Assembly: GCA_023053545.1 (NCBI GenBank)
Contig: JAKZAN010000002.1
Span: 13,450,790 to 13,514,789 of the forward strand
Source of the DNA: Lepidurus packardi
Lineage: Eukaryota > Arthropoda > Branchiopoda > Notostraca > Triopsidae
DNA length: 64,000 nt
Reading direction: 5' to 3'
Part shown: one piece after another, positions 32,900 to 45,259 of the stretch
Layout: the number at the start of each line of letters is the position of its first letter
Numbering within the stretch: the stretch's first letter is position 1
Made by a program: the position numbers and the translations under genes
Notes under the pieces: model-generated
Seen by the model: the letters and a program-made list of their open reading frames with translations, nothing else
What the model was told of the DNA's origin: nothing
Database searches by the model: none

Positions 32900-35752
32900 A
32901 TGTCGGTTACTAGTAATGTTATTACGGTACCTGAAGCACCCGTAGGCGTATGTTTTTCTCGGGAAGCGTTTCTGAAAGTGAGCTTCATTTTGATCTCGCG
33001 ATTCAATGAATTCCTAATTTGTTCGAATACATTTAGGATGAATTTTCCGTCGACAGTTTCTTACAAGCACTGAGGCTCCAAGTACCACTGGAGACACTGC
33101 GAGATGATCTGGGGATATACTTGAAAGTGCTTCGGTCAGCCATGATTGAACTTATTAACAGAGACTATGCGGATTTCGTTAATTTATCCAGTAATTTGGT
33201 GGGCCTGGACAAAGTTCTATCCAGTCTCGAGCTGCCTTTAGGCACTATACGAGAAGAAATCCAGGTATTGAGTTTCTTATTAACACAGCTTCAATAAACC
33301 CATCGTTTATGTGTACCTAATCCAACCAATTTCTGTATCATAGGGCGTTCAAAGCATATTGGAGGAAAACCAAGCCCAACTTGATCGGGTCTTGGCTGAG
33401 AAAGAAAAGTTTCGAGAGAAACGTCGTTTGTTGGAGAGCCTGCTCAGGCTACCCACAAATATAAGCAAGCTTGAAAAGCTAGTGGCCTCCCTTGGCAAAC
33501 CGCGCCCAGGGGAAAGTCAGGACAATCTCTTGGAGCGAGCTGCTAGTCAGTACAATCGTTTGCACCATGACAGCCTTCAATGTCACGGGACTGAGCTTAT
33601 GCAGCAAAATGTCAAGGTATCATTTGTGGCAGTTGTGCATGAATCTCCAGTTTAAGATTTTCTTTCGTGCGTTTTAGCGGATGGAAGCAGCGTACGCCAG
33701 CTTGTTAAACCATTTAGAGCAATGTCTGCTGAATGCCGTCTCCGAACAGCGTCAAGAAGAGCTGCGATGCACTTTAAGAGTGTATGCTTTGCTGGACAAA
33801 TGCAGTATTGCCGAACAGGTCCTTTGCCGACGTGTTGTTCGGCCTGCATTGGAAAGCAAAGTGTCGGAACAAGCGTTAAAGTCTGATCCCCAAGATTTGA
33901 GGTTTGGACTCGTCTGATTTATACGTTCGCTTCACTCAATCTACCTTTTTAAACAACATATAATGTAGAGGAGTTTTGGCTAACGTTAAGGAATGGATGC
34001 AGCAGCATTTATCCATCCTTATGAAGTTAACTCTGGGCACGGATGCTGTCGGGGGTTACAACATTCTCTTGCACTGCGTTTGGCCCGAATTCTCTGCCAG
34101 ATTGCAAACGTTGCCTGTTTTTGTGCAAGGAAACGCATCCTTGCTGCACGAGGTTTGGTTACTAATGTCCATTTTGAGCTAAATACGTCATGGCGTTGTT
34201 TAGCGATACGTCTGCACCTTGAATTTCATCGATTTTATCGAGTCTAAATGTGGCGACGTCCAGACGGTGCAGCAATTACGAGTTGATCCGGACTACGAAG
34301 CCCTGATGAACCGCTGGAACTTACCGGTGTATTTCCAAATCAGGTAACTTGGTTAATATTTTTAAGGGGTCTGTAGCGTGAACTAATTTAAATGCATTCC
34401 GATCCCAAGACTTCAGGAAATTGGTCTTTCTGTGGAAACCGCCATTCTTACGCCCTTTGCATTGAGTGATCATGATATGGAACCAGAACCACAATTTATG
34501 CTGGCAGTAACGCAAGCCGTATGGGCAGCTATTCACCGAGCTTGGGCGCCGGATGTTTTTATTGACGCTTTGGCTCATAGGTTAGTATGGTTGGACTTCT
34601 TGGCGCGCTTTACCCCAGTGATTGTTTTTTTTTTCCCTTCAAACAGGTTCTGGAAGTTGACGTTGCAATTAGTCGCCAGATACCAGTCATTTATCTTGGG
34701 TGTAGTGCAGCAGGTTATACAGAAAAGAGGTTTCAAGGCAATAACGATAAATAAATTCCTTTAGGGTATTGTTGCCAGCGAATCTGCTCTGCCGACCGCT
34801 CTGAGCAGTAGCAGCAGCAGTTCGCGGTTATCAGAAATGGATGGCGCTGCCCACGCTCGGATCAATCATTCCGTCTCTATGCCGCGTTTGAACCCCGCTG
34901 CCGAGAGCTCCGTTCAAGTGGATGATTGGGTGCTCATTCATGCAGATGCGATCACCTTACGAGCACATTTGCCTTCAGTTCTGGCCCACGTACTGGAGCA
35001 GCTTGGCTGCCTTGGGAAAGCATTGAAAGTGGATGTCCTCGAAAGTATGGGGATCGGTTAGAGGAAACTTTGACTATTCGAGGATGTTTTAGGTGCTTTT
35101 ACTCATTCAATCGCTTTGTTAACGGAGGGATTGACAGCCATCTCGGAAGGCATTGTTAAAGCGTTAGAAAAGGAATGCGTTTTCCATTTGCGCTTCGTCA
35201 CGGACATCCCGCGACTGTTTCGCAGAACTAATCGCGAACTGCCCCGTCAAGCGGGGTCTTACGTGGCAGCCCTTTTGCAGCCGGTGGCTCTGTTCAAGCA
35301 GCGCACTGGCTCAGTCGTGGAAGCCCAGGTCCTGGATGCGTGGATTCAGCGAATAACCTCGCATGTCGCTAAATCGTAAGGCATTGAACAGCAACTCTTT
35401 TTCGGTTCATTGGTGCACCTTTTCCGATAGATTCTCCGTGTCCGTAACGGAAGTCTTAACCTCCGTATCGAAAACGGAAGAAAGTTTGAGGCGCTTGAGA
35501 AAGGCTCGGACGCCGGTCCTGGAAAACAGCGAGAAAAGCAAGTTTCTGTCTGACGACGATAAAATTCGCTGGCAGTTAATCGTCGATGTGGAAACTTTCG
35601 TGCAACAAGTAAAACCAATTAGAATGTGAAGGGTTTATCTGGTGCTAAATCCTGGTCTAAAGGTGGCGGAATTGGGATTGCCGGAAACCGAAGTTTGCCA
35701 GGACTTGCTGGAAGTGGTGCATGCCACGAAAGCTCTTTTGCAAAAGAGTTAA
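32900..35752 (+). CDS. COG2: COG2, conserved oligomeric Golgi complex subunit 2
   Basis: COG2 is part of lobe A of the COG tether, which retrieves glycosylation enzymes within the Golgi. The protein starts MSVTSNVITVPEAPVGVCFS, then AFLKDEFSVDSFL; the next exon has MIELINRDYADFVNLSSNLV, nearly identical to the hallmark N-terminal block of human COG2. Later matches include RWNLPVYFQIR, HRFWKLTLQLVARYQSF, RLFRRTNRELPRQAGSYVAA and LSDDDKIRWQLIVDVE. It ends ALLQKS at 35750-35752. Eleven or so exons are separated by short introns, with approximate boundaries. The N-terminal coiled region is preserved, so the product should be full length (about 700 residues, close to human). Confidence 0.93.
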
Positions 35753-36204
35753 AGAAAAAGGTTTTCCAGTATGTGTATATGTGGTTACAATGCCAATAAG
35801 GGCAAGATTCATGATCGAGGATCATTTCGGTCAAATGTCCTGGGTTTTTGCTGACATGGATAAAGAACACTGGTGGGGCGATTATAAACATTCCACCCCT
35901 GTTTTCTGCACTGCGGGTAAACTGGTATCGTATATGTTATAAAACTAACGCATCCAAAAATTGTCATGATAATAAAGAAGCACTATCTGAACAAGAACCG
36001 GTAACAAGCATAACCTTTTTTTGCATCCCTACCCTCGAAGGACCATGTTTTGAAGACTTTCCTTTTGCGTAAAACAGTGTAGAACATTTCGAAAAAGGGA
36101 CAAGAGCTGCAGTTCTACGGCGGCAGACGCGGATACGAAGGCTTTAACCCCTATAGTAATATGCAGGAAGGCAAGAAAGTTGACTAACGTGTAGCCAAAT
36201 GCGT
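35753..36204. other. Convergent 3' spacer of COG2 and calpain
   Basis: The stops of two convergent genes are 452 bases apart. Possible polyadenylation signals occur on both strands (AATAAA near 35971 on the plus strand). No gene was recognised. Confidence 0.5.
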
Positions 36205-39200
36205 TTAGGCGTAGAGCGTTTTCTCCAGCCAGTCGTCCAGCGAGAAAGTAGCTCGGCGCGTGTTGGTAGGGTCGCGTTCCCGGAAGTGGCCTAAGCAGAA
36301 ATATCATAAAAATGCTCTTGGTTGGACGCCGGGAAAAGAGACAAGATTTACCAATCATGGATTTCAGCTTGATGGCGCACATGATGAAATCGTCAAAGGA
36401 AATGGTGCCTTCGCGGTTTCCGTAGCGCAGCACCAAGGCGTTGAGAATGTGGTAGTTCAAGCGGTAACCAGCAGCATGCAACGTGGCTCGTAGCTCGAAG
36501 GTACTCAACGAGCCAGAATTGTCTCTGTCGTACATTTTGAACGTGTTCTACATTTCAGAGTTACACATGATAAGTATCCACGCGGCAATACGAGACTTGT
36601 TGTACTTTCCACGTAGAAATATCTTTCCAGAGCAATTTAAACTCGTCGGCTCCCAGTTTGCCCGAATGATCCGCGTCCAGCATGGCCACCATACTGCGGC
36701 AGACATCCTTGGAGAATCCCTCAAATTCGAATTCTAGAAGCAAATTTATTTGAGTTCCTTCCCTTCCTACGTTTCTTTTCCAGAGAAGCCGTGCTATATA
36801 CTTGAAGCACCGCATGCAGCAATACACACCGCACCCAATGTTCCGCTCCCACCAATGAAATAGAAAAAAATAAAAATATCCCCACCGCTGTGGAAGCCAA
36901 CTCCGAAGCTTTTGTTCTACACATAAAAAAATCTAACAAAAAAGCCTGACGCGCGTGTCTTGAAATACATTGAAGCGTGCCAATTAGGTTGAGTGCCCAT
37001 AAAAGCACGGAATTAAAGAGCTGCTTCTCTTCACCGTTGGTAACATGACAAAGCGCGAACTCTACTTCAAACTCTTTTTTCTTTTCTTTTTTCGGACTTT
37101 TGACATCTAGCGTCTAATTCTATAGGGTATGTACTTTAGCTGCAGTGCTGCAAAGTGGAGTGTGATTTAGCTCACGGTATCTTACCCAGTTCTTTAATTT
37201 TTTAAATATATATGCGGCCATCAGGATAATGAAGGCGTCCCAGAGGTCATAGGGATAAGCTCATTAGTCAAAACGGAGTAGACAACATATATAAGCACGA
37301 CTAACACACGACATTTAAACAACGGAAACCCAAGGCAAGTGGTCGGGCCAAATGAACTCCGCCATGAAAGAACCCGCGATGTACGGACAAAAAAGCTACG
37401 AAAAATGCAACCTAACACGGGCAACGAAGAAAAGCTTCACCCTTTACTTGACTGTCCCCTTAATTTAAACAATAAATGCGAATACAAATAAAATAAAAAT
37501 AACCCAAATAGCGCGCTTCTTCCCCAACGCGTTGATCTCTTATTACAAACAACAACGGCTAGAAAAATAATAATAAGAAAAAAAAATCGCGGACCATGCC
37601 AGGATGAACACTCTACTTCTACTCCCAAGAAATTCGCGCTCCCCGAAAAAGTTCTAGTGAAGTTTTTTAAGACTAATGTTAAAAAAAAATACCCAAACTA
37701 CACAACTGTTGAAGCCTATATACATAGGACACCCGAATAGTTTCCATCAAAGACTACTAAACCTCCCCCAAAGCAAAAACGTACCTCGCTGAAGGGCTGC
37801 ATTGAGTACATTCTGCAATTCCGTCCAATCAATCTCCATGTCTTCCCCAGCTGCTTTACGGAACAAGTATCGCACATCTCCCTCATCTTCTACTTGGTCG
37901 TCATCTACCAAGTCTGCACCCTTCACCTACGAAACGCCAAATTCCAAAGATGAGAAACCCAAATTCTTAAAACAAAAAAACAAAAATGTTGGACAGAAGA
38001 AAGAGTTAGGCCTGGAAGCGGGTTAAGAACAACGCAAGCCGCACTACACAAGTTAGACTACAAAACTGCGACATGTTAGCTTTCGGGATTGGGTTAGTTT
38101 GGCACAAACAGAAGCACTTTTCAGGGGACGTCAATTGATTAATGGAATGTTTTCCCGTATTTTCTTCCAAAAAACGCCCCACAATTTTGGCTAGTTTTCA
38201 AACCGAGCTGTAAAAGCCTTTACAAGATATCAAAAAAAGCGTGAAAACCAAATTAGAAAAGAAAGAAAGTTCCTGCCTACCAAATGAAATTATGTACAAC
38301 CGAGAGAATCTTTTAAGTGTAAATGCCAAAGTCCGTCTTTTTTAAGTGCGTCTGTCAAGGTGGGCGGGGCCTCAGTTGGGGTACGGATATGGGGGGTAGC
38401 TACTCGGGGGGTACACTACCGGATACGGATATGGATACGGACTTACACTTGGGCCAACTAGACCTGGATAGCTGGGTCCTGGATTACTGGGGTAAGAAGG
38501 GTAAGCAGGGTAACCTGGATTCGGATGAGCCGGGGGGTACGGCATGGGAGAGTACGGCGCCGGAGGGTAGCCAGGGTACGTGGGGTTTGGCGAGGGGTAG
38601 GAAGGGTACGAAGGATAGGACGGGTATGAGGGTGCCACAGGGGCTGGATCAGGTACACGAGGGTAAGGACTCGGGTAAGGACTCGGGTATGGTGCAGCTG
38701 GTGCGTGCGATTTCGAATTCTTGACGTTTGTTTACAGAAGGTGCCGGGGAAAAGGATGGGGGTGAAAAAAGAGAAAGAAAAATGATTAGCGTCATTAGAC
38801 CATCACTCACACCTGCCAGAACATGACAACTTTCTCTAAAACAAGGACTGGTATCAAACTACCATGTCAAAAAGGGAACAAAAGGTGATTAAATGAGCAA
38901 GGAAAAAGGAAAACTCCTATCCGGCTCGTACAGGTCGTCGTCATCGTCGTCGTGGATTATCAAAGAGGTGTCTATGGGGAAACTAAAAGAACAGCCATGC
39001 ACGGACGTTGGTCATAAGCAACTTTTCATGCCTCTTTTTGGCTTTTGGCCTTAGCTCAGTAGTGTTATTATTTAAAGGAAGCCAGTTCCAATACCTCGTC
39101 GTCCGCATCGGCTACGCCCACTTCTTCATCGTTTTCCTCCATATGGTTGCTCTTTTCCGAGAAGATGCGCAAGAGAAACTCGCCTTCTTCGCCCGGCCCG

Positions 39201-42200
39201 AAAGTGGAAGGGACGATGCAGTAGACCCCTGGTGGCAGTTTAAAGCGGCAGCTCACTTCGCGCAAATTAATAAAGGACGGCGAGCGAGCCACGGAAGCAT
39301 TGTACTTGAAGAACTTGACGTCCAGCGGTTTGGGTGCACTCTCTGGACTCTTTTAAACCAAGGGACACAAAATGAAGTCAACAGCATCACGATGAATTCT
39401 CATCACAAGGCGGAAATGATTAGGAAGACAAAATTACTTTGAGGTGATACACGGTGAAACCAATGGTGAGGCAATCCAAGCCGTGTTTCCGCTGCGAGCG
39501 GCGATTTTTCTGCATGAGTCCCACGATAACAGTGCACTTATCATCGTCGTCATCATCATCGGGATCCTCGAGTGTGATCCGGTATTGCGGGTTGATGTGA
39601 AAGGTTTCTATAGAAATAGATTAGGGAATTGATAATAGATTAGGCAATTGATTTATAAGGCGATTAGGCAATTGACAGGATGCACGGAAGGGAAGTGAAT
39701 GTTCTACCTAAATGGTTTCGACAACCACCGGCCGTAGCACCTTTGACCCAAGCCCCTTCGAAAACGCTCGACTCCCAGCATTTCTTGGACTGCGCCGCCA
39801 GCTCATCTTCTTCCAAGGAATCCGGGCTCAAATTGACGATTTCCAGCCGCGAGAAATGAGCCAAGAAATCCTTGAACGACATCCAGAACTCGCCGTCTTT
39901 GTCAAACGTGAGGCCCACTTCTTCCTTATCGTCGTCGGGAATGAACTGCCATTCCGGCGACTGGTCGCTCCACGCTCCGCGCCACTCGGCTTCATTGCCC
40001 CATGGATTGCGGATCCGAATCATAGGAATTTGCCCTGGAATTTACGAACACGCATCACGACCATGGCCAGAGTTGAGCAATAAAGCCAGGAATTCGTTTC
40101 GTTATCTCCTTTAAATTACCTGTAACTCTGGGCGTACGAATATCCATCAGTTTCACGGACGTGATGCTGTAGGCGTGGCCCTTGACAAGTCCCAGGGGTG
40201 TTTCCGCTTCCAGAACGTCCGGATCGGGCTGAATAAAGGTTACAGATTAAAGAACTTTTCCCCCTTCAAACCTACTTGGTTCATTCAGGAATTTGATGTG
40301 GTTATACCTCAATGGCGCAGCTCATCAGGGAAAGACGCTCGTGGGCTTTGAGCAAAACCTTAAACAGATTAGGCGGCGCGCTGTTCAGCTCATACATCTC
40401 CGCCACGCCCCCCGTAAAGTCCTCCATCGCTTCACAGGTGGTGCCGCCCTTGAGTGCCTCGTAACTGCCGTACAACTTGGCGTACGCTTTTTCCAGCAAG
40501 GCGCTCCAAAATTCGTTCTGATCGCGCGAGTGCATGTACACCAGTTTTCCATTGCACGTGGGCAAACGATCGTCTACCACCACGTCCACCCACTTGCCAT
40601 ACTGCCAGAACCTTGAAGGTCCCCAAAAAAATGAACAGTCCATTAATTCCTGGGGGCGGGCGTGCCAATAATGGATAACGGCAAACAAGTCTATATATCT
40701 CTACTTTTTTTTCTTATTACCGGAAATGGAAGATGCCAGCATAGTCATTACTGCAACTCTGATCGTCCGGGACCACATGGCGGAAGACCGTTGGATTCAT
40801 CGTCAAATTGGCCACCGCAGCCAAGAGCCAGCAATCGCCGAGTTCGCCTTGCTGGACATCGAAACGCGAAGCTCCGTCGACGAAAAACTCGGCGCTATCC
40901 GACAATTCCTGCAGTATGGAGTTTAGCTTAATAATGTTGGTCGCAAAACCTTTTCCAAAAGGAAACGGGAAGAAATCTTACGCTGGGGCGCTTCCATTCA
41001 AAAGATCGGGCAGTTCTCTTGCTGTAGTAAATGGAACAATCGTCAGCAGGGAAGGCAGAGTCCTCAAACAGTTTTCCTTCATCCAAACACTGCTGACGGA
41101 GGGCATAAAAGTCTTGTGCGTTCTGTCCAGGTCGTGGGCGTGTCCCTGAACCCTTTTCTCCCAGCTGCACAGCAGCAGCAGAGACGCGGAAAAGAAAAGG
41201 AAAAAAATTAAACACGAGATTAATTGGCCATCATCTTTCTTCTCCCATCTGTTTTTAAGAGACAAAAGAAGAAACAAAGAACGCACGTGGCACCTGGGAT
41301 TCCTTAAGAAACTTTTCGTGGCAGTGTAATTAAAAGGCATACTTTTAAAGCCAACTTCGAGCGAGTAAAAAACGGCTAATAAAAAAAAGAAAAAGGATCT
41401 TGACTGTACGCAAGTCGCTAGTAGACTAAAAACTAGGGGTGCTCTAAGCGTACGCTTTAGTAGGAAAACCACGAGAGAAGCGGACGGGAAAAAACCGATA
41501 AGTTCTGATTTGAGACCTAAATATCCGAGAAGTGACATAGGCGAAGGATGCAAGTCACGTGGTGACACCGACGCAGCTAAAGATAAGGTTTATTCTTTAG
41601 TTCGTTCGTTTAGTATTCTCGGAGGTAACTTACGCGATAGACGGTGGATTTAAGGTACGAATAGGGCATGGTTAGTAGCAATAACAACCCCCCACCCACG
41701 GTAAGACGGAAGGATTACACACTTTTCCCTTGGCTTGGTTGATGAACCAGGTCACGTGGGGTTCTAGAGTGCCTTAATAACTACTGAAACTTTTTTTTCG
41801 CCGTAATCGTGACCAGCACGCCCAGGTAAATCACGTTCTTCACGTGACCTGCTCTAGTCACAGTTAAAAAAAGGACTCCAGCTCAACCGGGGGGGCGAAT
41901 CTATCGATCGTGGTCGCAGCAGCCCTGCTAGCTACTCGACGCATGCTGCAGTGCGGTCTTGCACCCTACCCCGTCCGGCCTAACATGAGGTAAAAGAAGA
42001 GGGCCTCGAGGTGTCTCAGTCCCTTTTCCCAGACGCTTTCTTCAGCACTTCCGTTCTACGCGCTATTAGCCATGCGAGTTTTTCCGACGTCGCACGAGCT
42101 TCTCTCCTTGCTCCAGCGACTTTCGCTATTGGGTAAAAATTACGGAATTAGCGAGTGAAAGTGCGCGGAAGGTAAATGGGACCTCGAGGCGGTTTCCTCC

Positions 42201-43040
42201 GTGTTACTGTTTTCTCGTACAGTGTCCTGCCAGTCCGCCCTGGGGCTTCGGATGAATCAGAACACGAAGGGCAGAGGCGGTTTCCTTTACAACCACACAC
42301 ATATGTCCTATGCGTTGGCCTTGGCATTATGCGAAAACAAGCTGACATCTGCGTGGGCTTGCTTTCAAAACGCATGCGATAATGAAATCCTTCTAATGCT
42401 AGGTTTCTTCCAGTTGGGGAACCCTTTTTTTTCCCTAGATGAACCAGCCACCGCTTCTGGAACCGGGCCAAATGTCAGAAAAACTCCATTTCGCTTGTAG
42501 CAAATTACAAGAGGTCGAATATGGGAGGTCTGTTTCTGTCTCCACTTTTCTCTCTTTTTTTAAAAATAACTTTCGGCCGCTTGTATGGTGCCCGCTGTGC
42601 TCAAGCCTGGTAGGCCAACCAATTTCAACAAACAAGGACAGCCCTGTTAAAATTTCCGGTTTGGCCAGCAGTTCTATTTTCTTTTTTAACGCATTTATAG
42701 AACCCAACACTCTCTATACCTGCATATAAGGACAAGGCGGATGGACATGGCCCAAATGGCAAGTCTGACTGTGCGTTCGCATAACCGGTACATCCCGCTT
42801 GGCCGTGCTCACACTTTTCTGGATATGATCTAAAACCATTTGACCACCAATGGAAATGAGATTCGACAACATCCCTCCCCCGCTGAATCCGAGATCGGGA
42901 GCTGGAGCTGCAGCCGGGCCATTGTTGTTGTAAGTTGCAGCTCTGCCCGAACCCGAGCGCCCACCGAGGTCTAAATCAGGTAAATTAATGTCTATGCCGA
43001 GATTCTTCATCCCCTTCTTGGCTTTGCGCAGGAAATCCAT
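36205..43040 (-). CDS. CAPN: Classical calpain cysteine protease with Pro/Tyr-rich linker
   Basis: Calpains are calcium-activated cytosolic cysteine proteases. Exon 1 (from 43040) reads [20 protein letters not shown], then a Gly/Ala-rich part with [16 protein letters not shown], like the N-terminal region of several invertebrate calpains. After a 1.5 kb intron come [20 protein letters not shown] and the protease core. The catalytic Cys lies in [15 protein letters not shown], His in [15 protein letters not shown] and Asn in [15 protein letters not shown]2-like domain follows ([19 protein letters not shown]). A 300-base in-frame exon (38719-38420) encodes a 100-residue linker of Tyr-Pro repeats ([13 protein letters not shown]), phase-compatible with both neighbours. 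A penta-EF-hand domain ends the protein ([41 protein letters not shown]). It should be active. Boundaries other than the linker exon are approximate. Confidence 0.92.
41216..42713. other. Long first intron of the calpain gene
   Basis: About 1.5 kb separates the calpain N-terminal exon (42714-43040) from the exon whose acceptor TGCAG is near 41216. Open frames here lack calpain similarity. Pyrimidine-rich and CACGTGA-type motifs occur around 41750-41850. It may hold regulatory elements or an alternative first exon; nothing is certain. Confidence 0.5.
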
Positions 43041-43573
43041 GGCTTCAATTAACTTGCACTTTTTACTTAATTACTGGCAATAAACGAGTTTAGATAGAGA
43101 AGACAAAAGCACGGGAGGCCAACCGAACCCAAACAGAAAACATCCACACTGGCCTTGATGTAATTTTACTTCCTTCTATTCGGGTGGAGGCTGGGCGCTA
43201 ACAACCAGCACAGAGCAACCACACCCCTACTCGTAACGAAGACAACTGATGGCGAGTCTGCGCCGTAACCAGGTTTACGGTGCTATAGCCTCAAAGCCGA
43301 CGTGCGTGGCAACAGCGCTTTAGCACGAACATTCATTCCAATGCTTTCGGGGCGATAGCAAAAAAAAAAAAAAAAATAGAGAATAAAATACGAATAAACA
43401 ATCCGATGTTTTCAAACTCATTCTAAAGAAGCTTAGTTAAACTAGAGACAAGCTTAATGAAAAGTAATGAGAGTATCAATGAAAGTATCAACACATTTTT
43501 TACTGAGAGGAAAAGCTTGTACAATCTGTTCCGAAACTCACGCACATGTAAGAAAATAACATTCTAAGGAAAG
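43041..43573. other. Spacer between calpain and CTNNBL1
   Basis: Both genes are on the minus strand; this holds the calpain promoter and the CTNNBL1 3' end. An A run of 17 bases lies at about 43361-43377. No coding sequence was recognised. Confidence 0.5.
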
Positions 43574-45259
43574 CTAGAACTTATCAATGAGTTGCTGCAA
43601 GCGCTGCACCTCCTGCTCTTTCTCCTTAGTACTCTCTTCCCCGCCCAAACTAGCCATATATTCCCTCATAATGTCGCGAATACTCTTGGGTGACGCTCGT
43701 CGCATACTGAGCGCATGGAAGACACGCTGTTTGACGGTTTCAGGCCCACTGTCGCAAATATCCAGGATCACGTAGTCTATTCGCTGCAGTGTGAAAAGTC
43801 CGCCGTCCAATCGTCGCATGTAGTTCTCGTCTTCATCGTCGTCGTCTTCTTCTTGGCCGTCACTCTCGGCTTTGATCTTGGCGTCCACCACCTCCACCTT
43901 CGCCCAGTATTTAAAATGCAGCTCGATGCAGCGATCCACCTTCTCGAGATCATTTTCCAAATACTTTTGCAAAACGCGCTGGCGCTGGCTCCCCGTGCAA
44001 AGACGGAGCAAAGAAGCGGCGACGGCAATGCAGTGCTCTTCAAACTCCTCGGCGGACATGCCTTTGCGCTGCTGTTTCTTGGGCGTCTTCATGAAGATGG
44101 GAAAGAGTGTGCGAAGCCCCAAAATGTCTACAAACTTGTGGCTGGCTTGCGCGGAGACGCTCGCAGCTCCCACTCCACTGAGCACATGGTCGATTACTTT
44201 CAGCGCGCCGCTGCGAGACGTCTTTTTCTCTCTCAGCATCAGGTTCATGAGCTGTAAGCCCTCGCCTTGCAGGAATCGCAGCTTGTTCTCTTCTTCCTGA
44301 AGGCAAGAGCACAAACAGTCAAACAGGTTCTCCATAAACTCGGCTTCTTCGCTGGTATTGGGGTCGTGGCGTTTGTAGACGGCCAACTGCTGCAGCATCA
44401 CGTCAATAATCCCCTGTTTGCCCAAGAGCTGGCGGTGCGCGGGCTCGGACTGGAGGAAGATGGACAGCATTTCCGACACGTACAACTTATTGGCGTCAAA
44501 GACCATGCGAGCTTTCAGACGTTTCTGCAGCCAGCTCAGCAAACTGGGATCCCCCGCCTGCTTGGAGACTTCGGCGCCCATTTCGGTCATGTTTTCGACG
44601 ATGCCCAAAGCGTTATGGACACCATCGGCTTCTTCTCGGTTGTTTTCATCGAGCCGCTCCAGGCAGTGGACCAAAAGCGGGATTAAATCGTCGCTCAGCA
44701 AGGCGTCGATGAGTGTCACGGAGGTTTCTTCGTTTTCTTCCCATGTATCTACGTCAGTCAATTCCTGCAGCAAGTCGATGACACCCACAGCAATATCCGT
44801 ATTATCGTGGGATAAGAGCGACAACAGAGATTTGTGCAAGCCCATTGAGACCGCTAAAGGGTAGAGATCTGGCGTCGTAGCTAAAGCATGTAACTCCTGG
44901 ATGCTTTCGTGGAGCTCCAGTTCAGACTCCATAAACTTCTCAGGTGCGTCCGGGAATTTGACGCGGAGCTCTTGATTACGGAGCAAACGTTTATCGTAAG
45001 CGTGAATCATCTTTTTGATAGCGGATTCGTCCAACTCGTCCGCTTCAGGAGTTTCTTCGATGGCATCTAATAGTTTTAATTGTTCTTCTTCGGATAGCGG
45101 TGGCTCGTCCGTATTAGAAAGCGATTGGGGAATTCTGCCATCCACAGCTTCAGTGGCGGCTACACGGCGTTTCTTGGATTCGGGTGGCCCGCTTTGGGGT
45201 TGTGAACTGCGTTTGGGTGCGGGCGTAGGGGTAAAGGCGAGGATCTCTTTCAGATCCAT
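43574..45259 (-). CDS. CTNNBL1: CTNNBL1, beta-catenin-like protein 1 (intronless)
   Basis: CTNNBL1 is an armadillo-repeat protein of the Prp19/CDC5L splicing complex; it also binds AID in vertebrates. A single uninterrupted frame encodes 561 residues (human 563). Highly conserved blocks include KFPDAPEKFMESELELHESI, LLSHDNTDIAVGVIDLLQEL, CLERLDENNREEADGVHN, GEGLQLMNLMLREKKTSRS and HKFVDILGLRTLFPIFMKTP, in human order. The N-terminus MDLKEILAFTPTPAPKRSS resembles the human MDVGELLSYQPNRGTKR and carries a basic KKRR stretch. Absence of introns is striking next to neighbours with introns every 100-200 bases. The frame is intact and conserved to the end (QLIDKF against human LLENF), so it is not a pseudogene. 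Confidence 0.97.
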   Translation of the reverse strand: MDLKEILAFTPTPAPKRSSQPQSGPPESKKRRVAATEAVDGRIPQSLSNTDEPPLSEEEQLKLLDAIEETPEADELDESAIKKMIHAYDKRLLRNQELRVKFPDAPEKFMESELELHESIQELHALATTPDLYPLAVSMGLHKSLLSLLSHDNTDIAVGVIDLLQELTDVDTWEENEETSVTLIDALLSDDLIPLLVHCLERLDENNREEADGVHNALGIVENMTEMGAEVSKQAGDPSLLSWLQKRLKARMVFDANKLYVSEMLSIFLQSEPAHRQLLGKQGIIDVMLQQLAVYKRHDPNTSEEAEFMENLFDCLCSCLQEEENKLRFLQGEGLQLMNLMLREKKTSRSGALKVIDHVLSGVGAASVSAQASHKFVDILGLRTLFPIFMKTPKKQQRKGMSAEEFEEHCIAVAASLLRLCTGSQRQRVLQKYLENDLEKVDRCIELHFKYWAKVEVVDAKIKAESDGQEEDDDDEDENYMRRLDGGLFTLQRIDYVILDICDSGPETVKQRVFHALSMRRASPKSIRDIMREYMASLGGEESTKEKEQEVQRLQQLIDKF

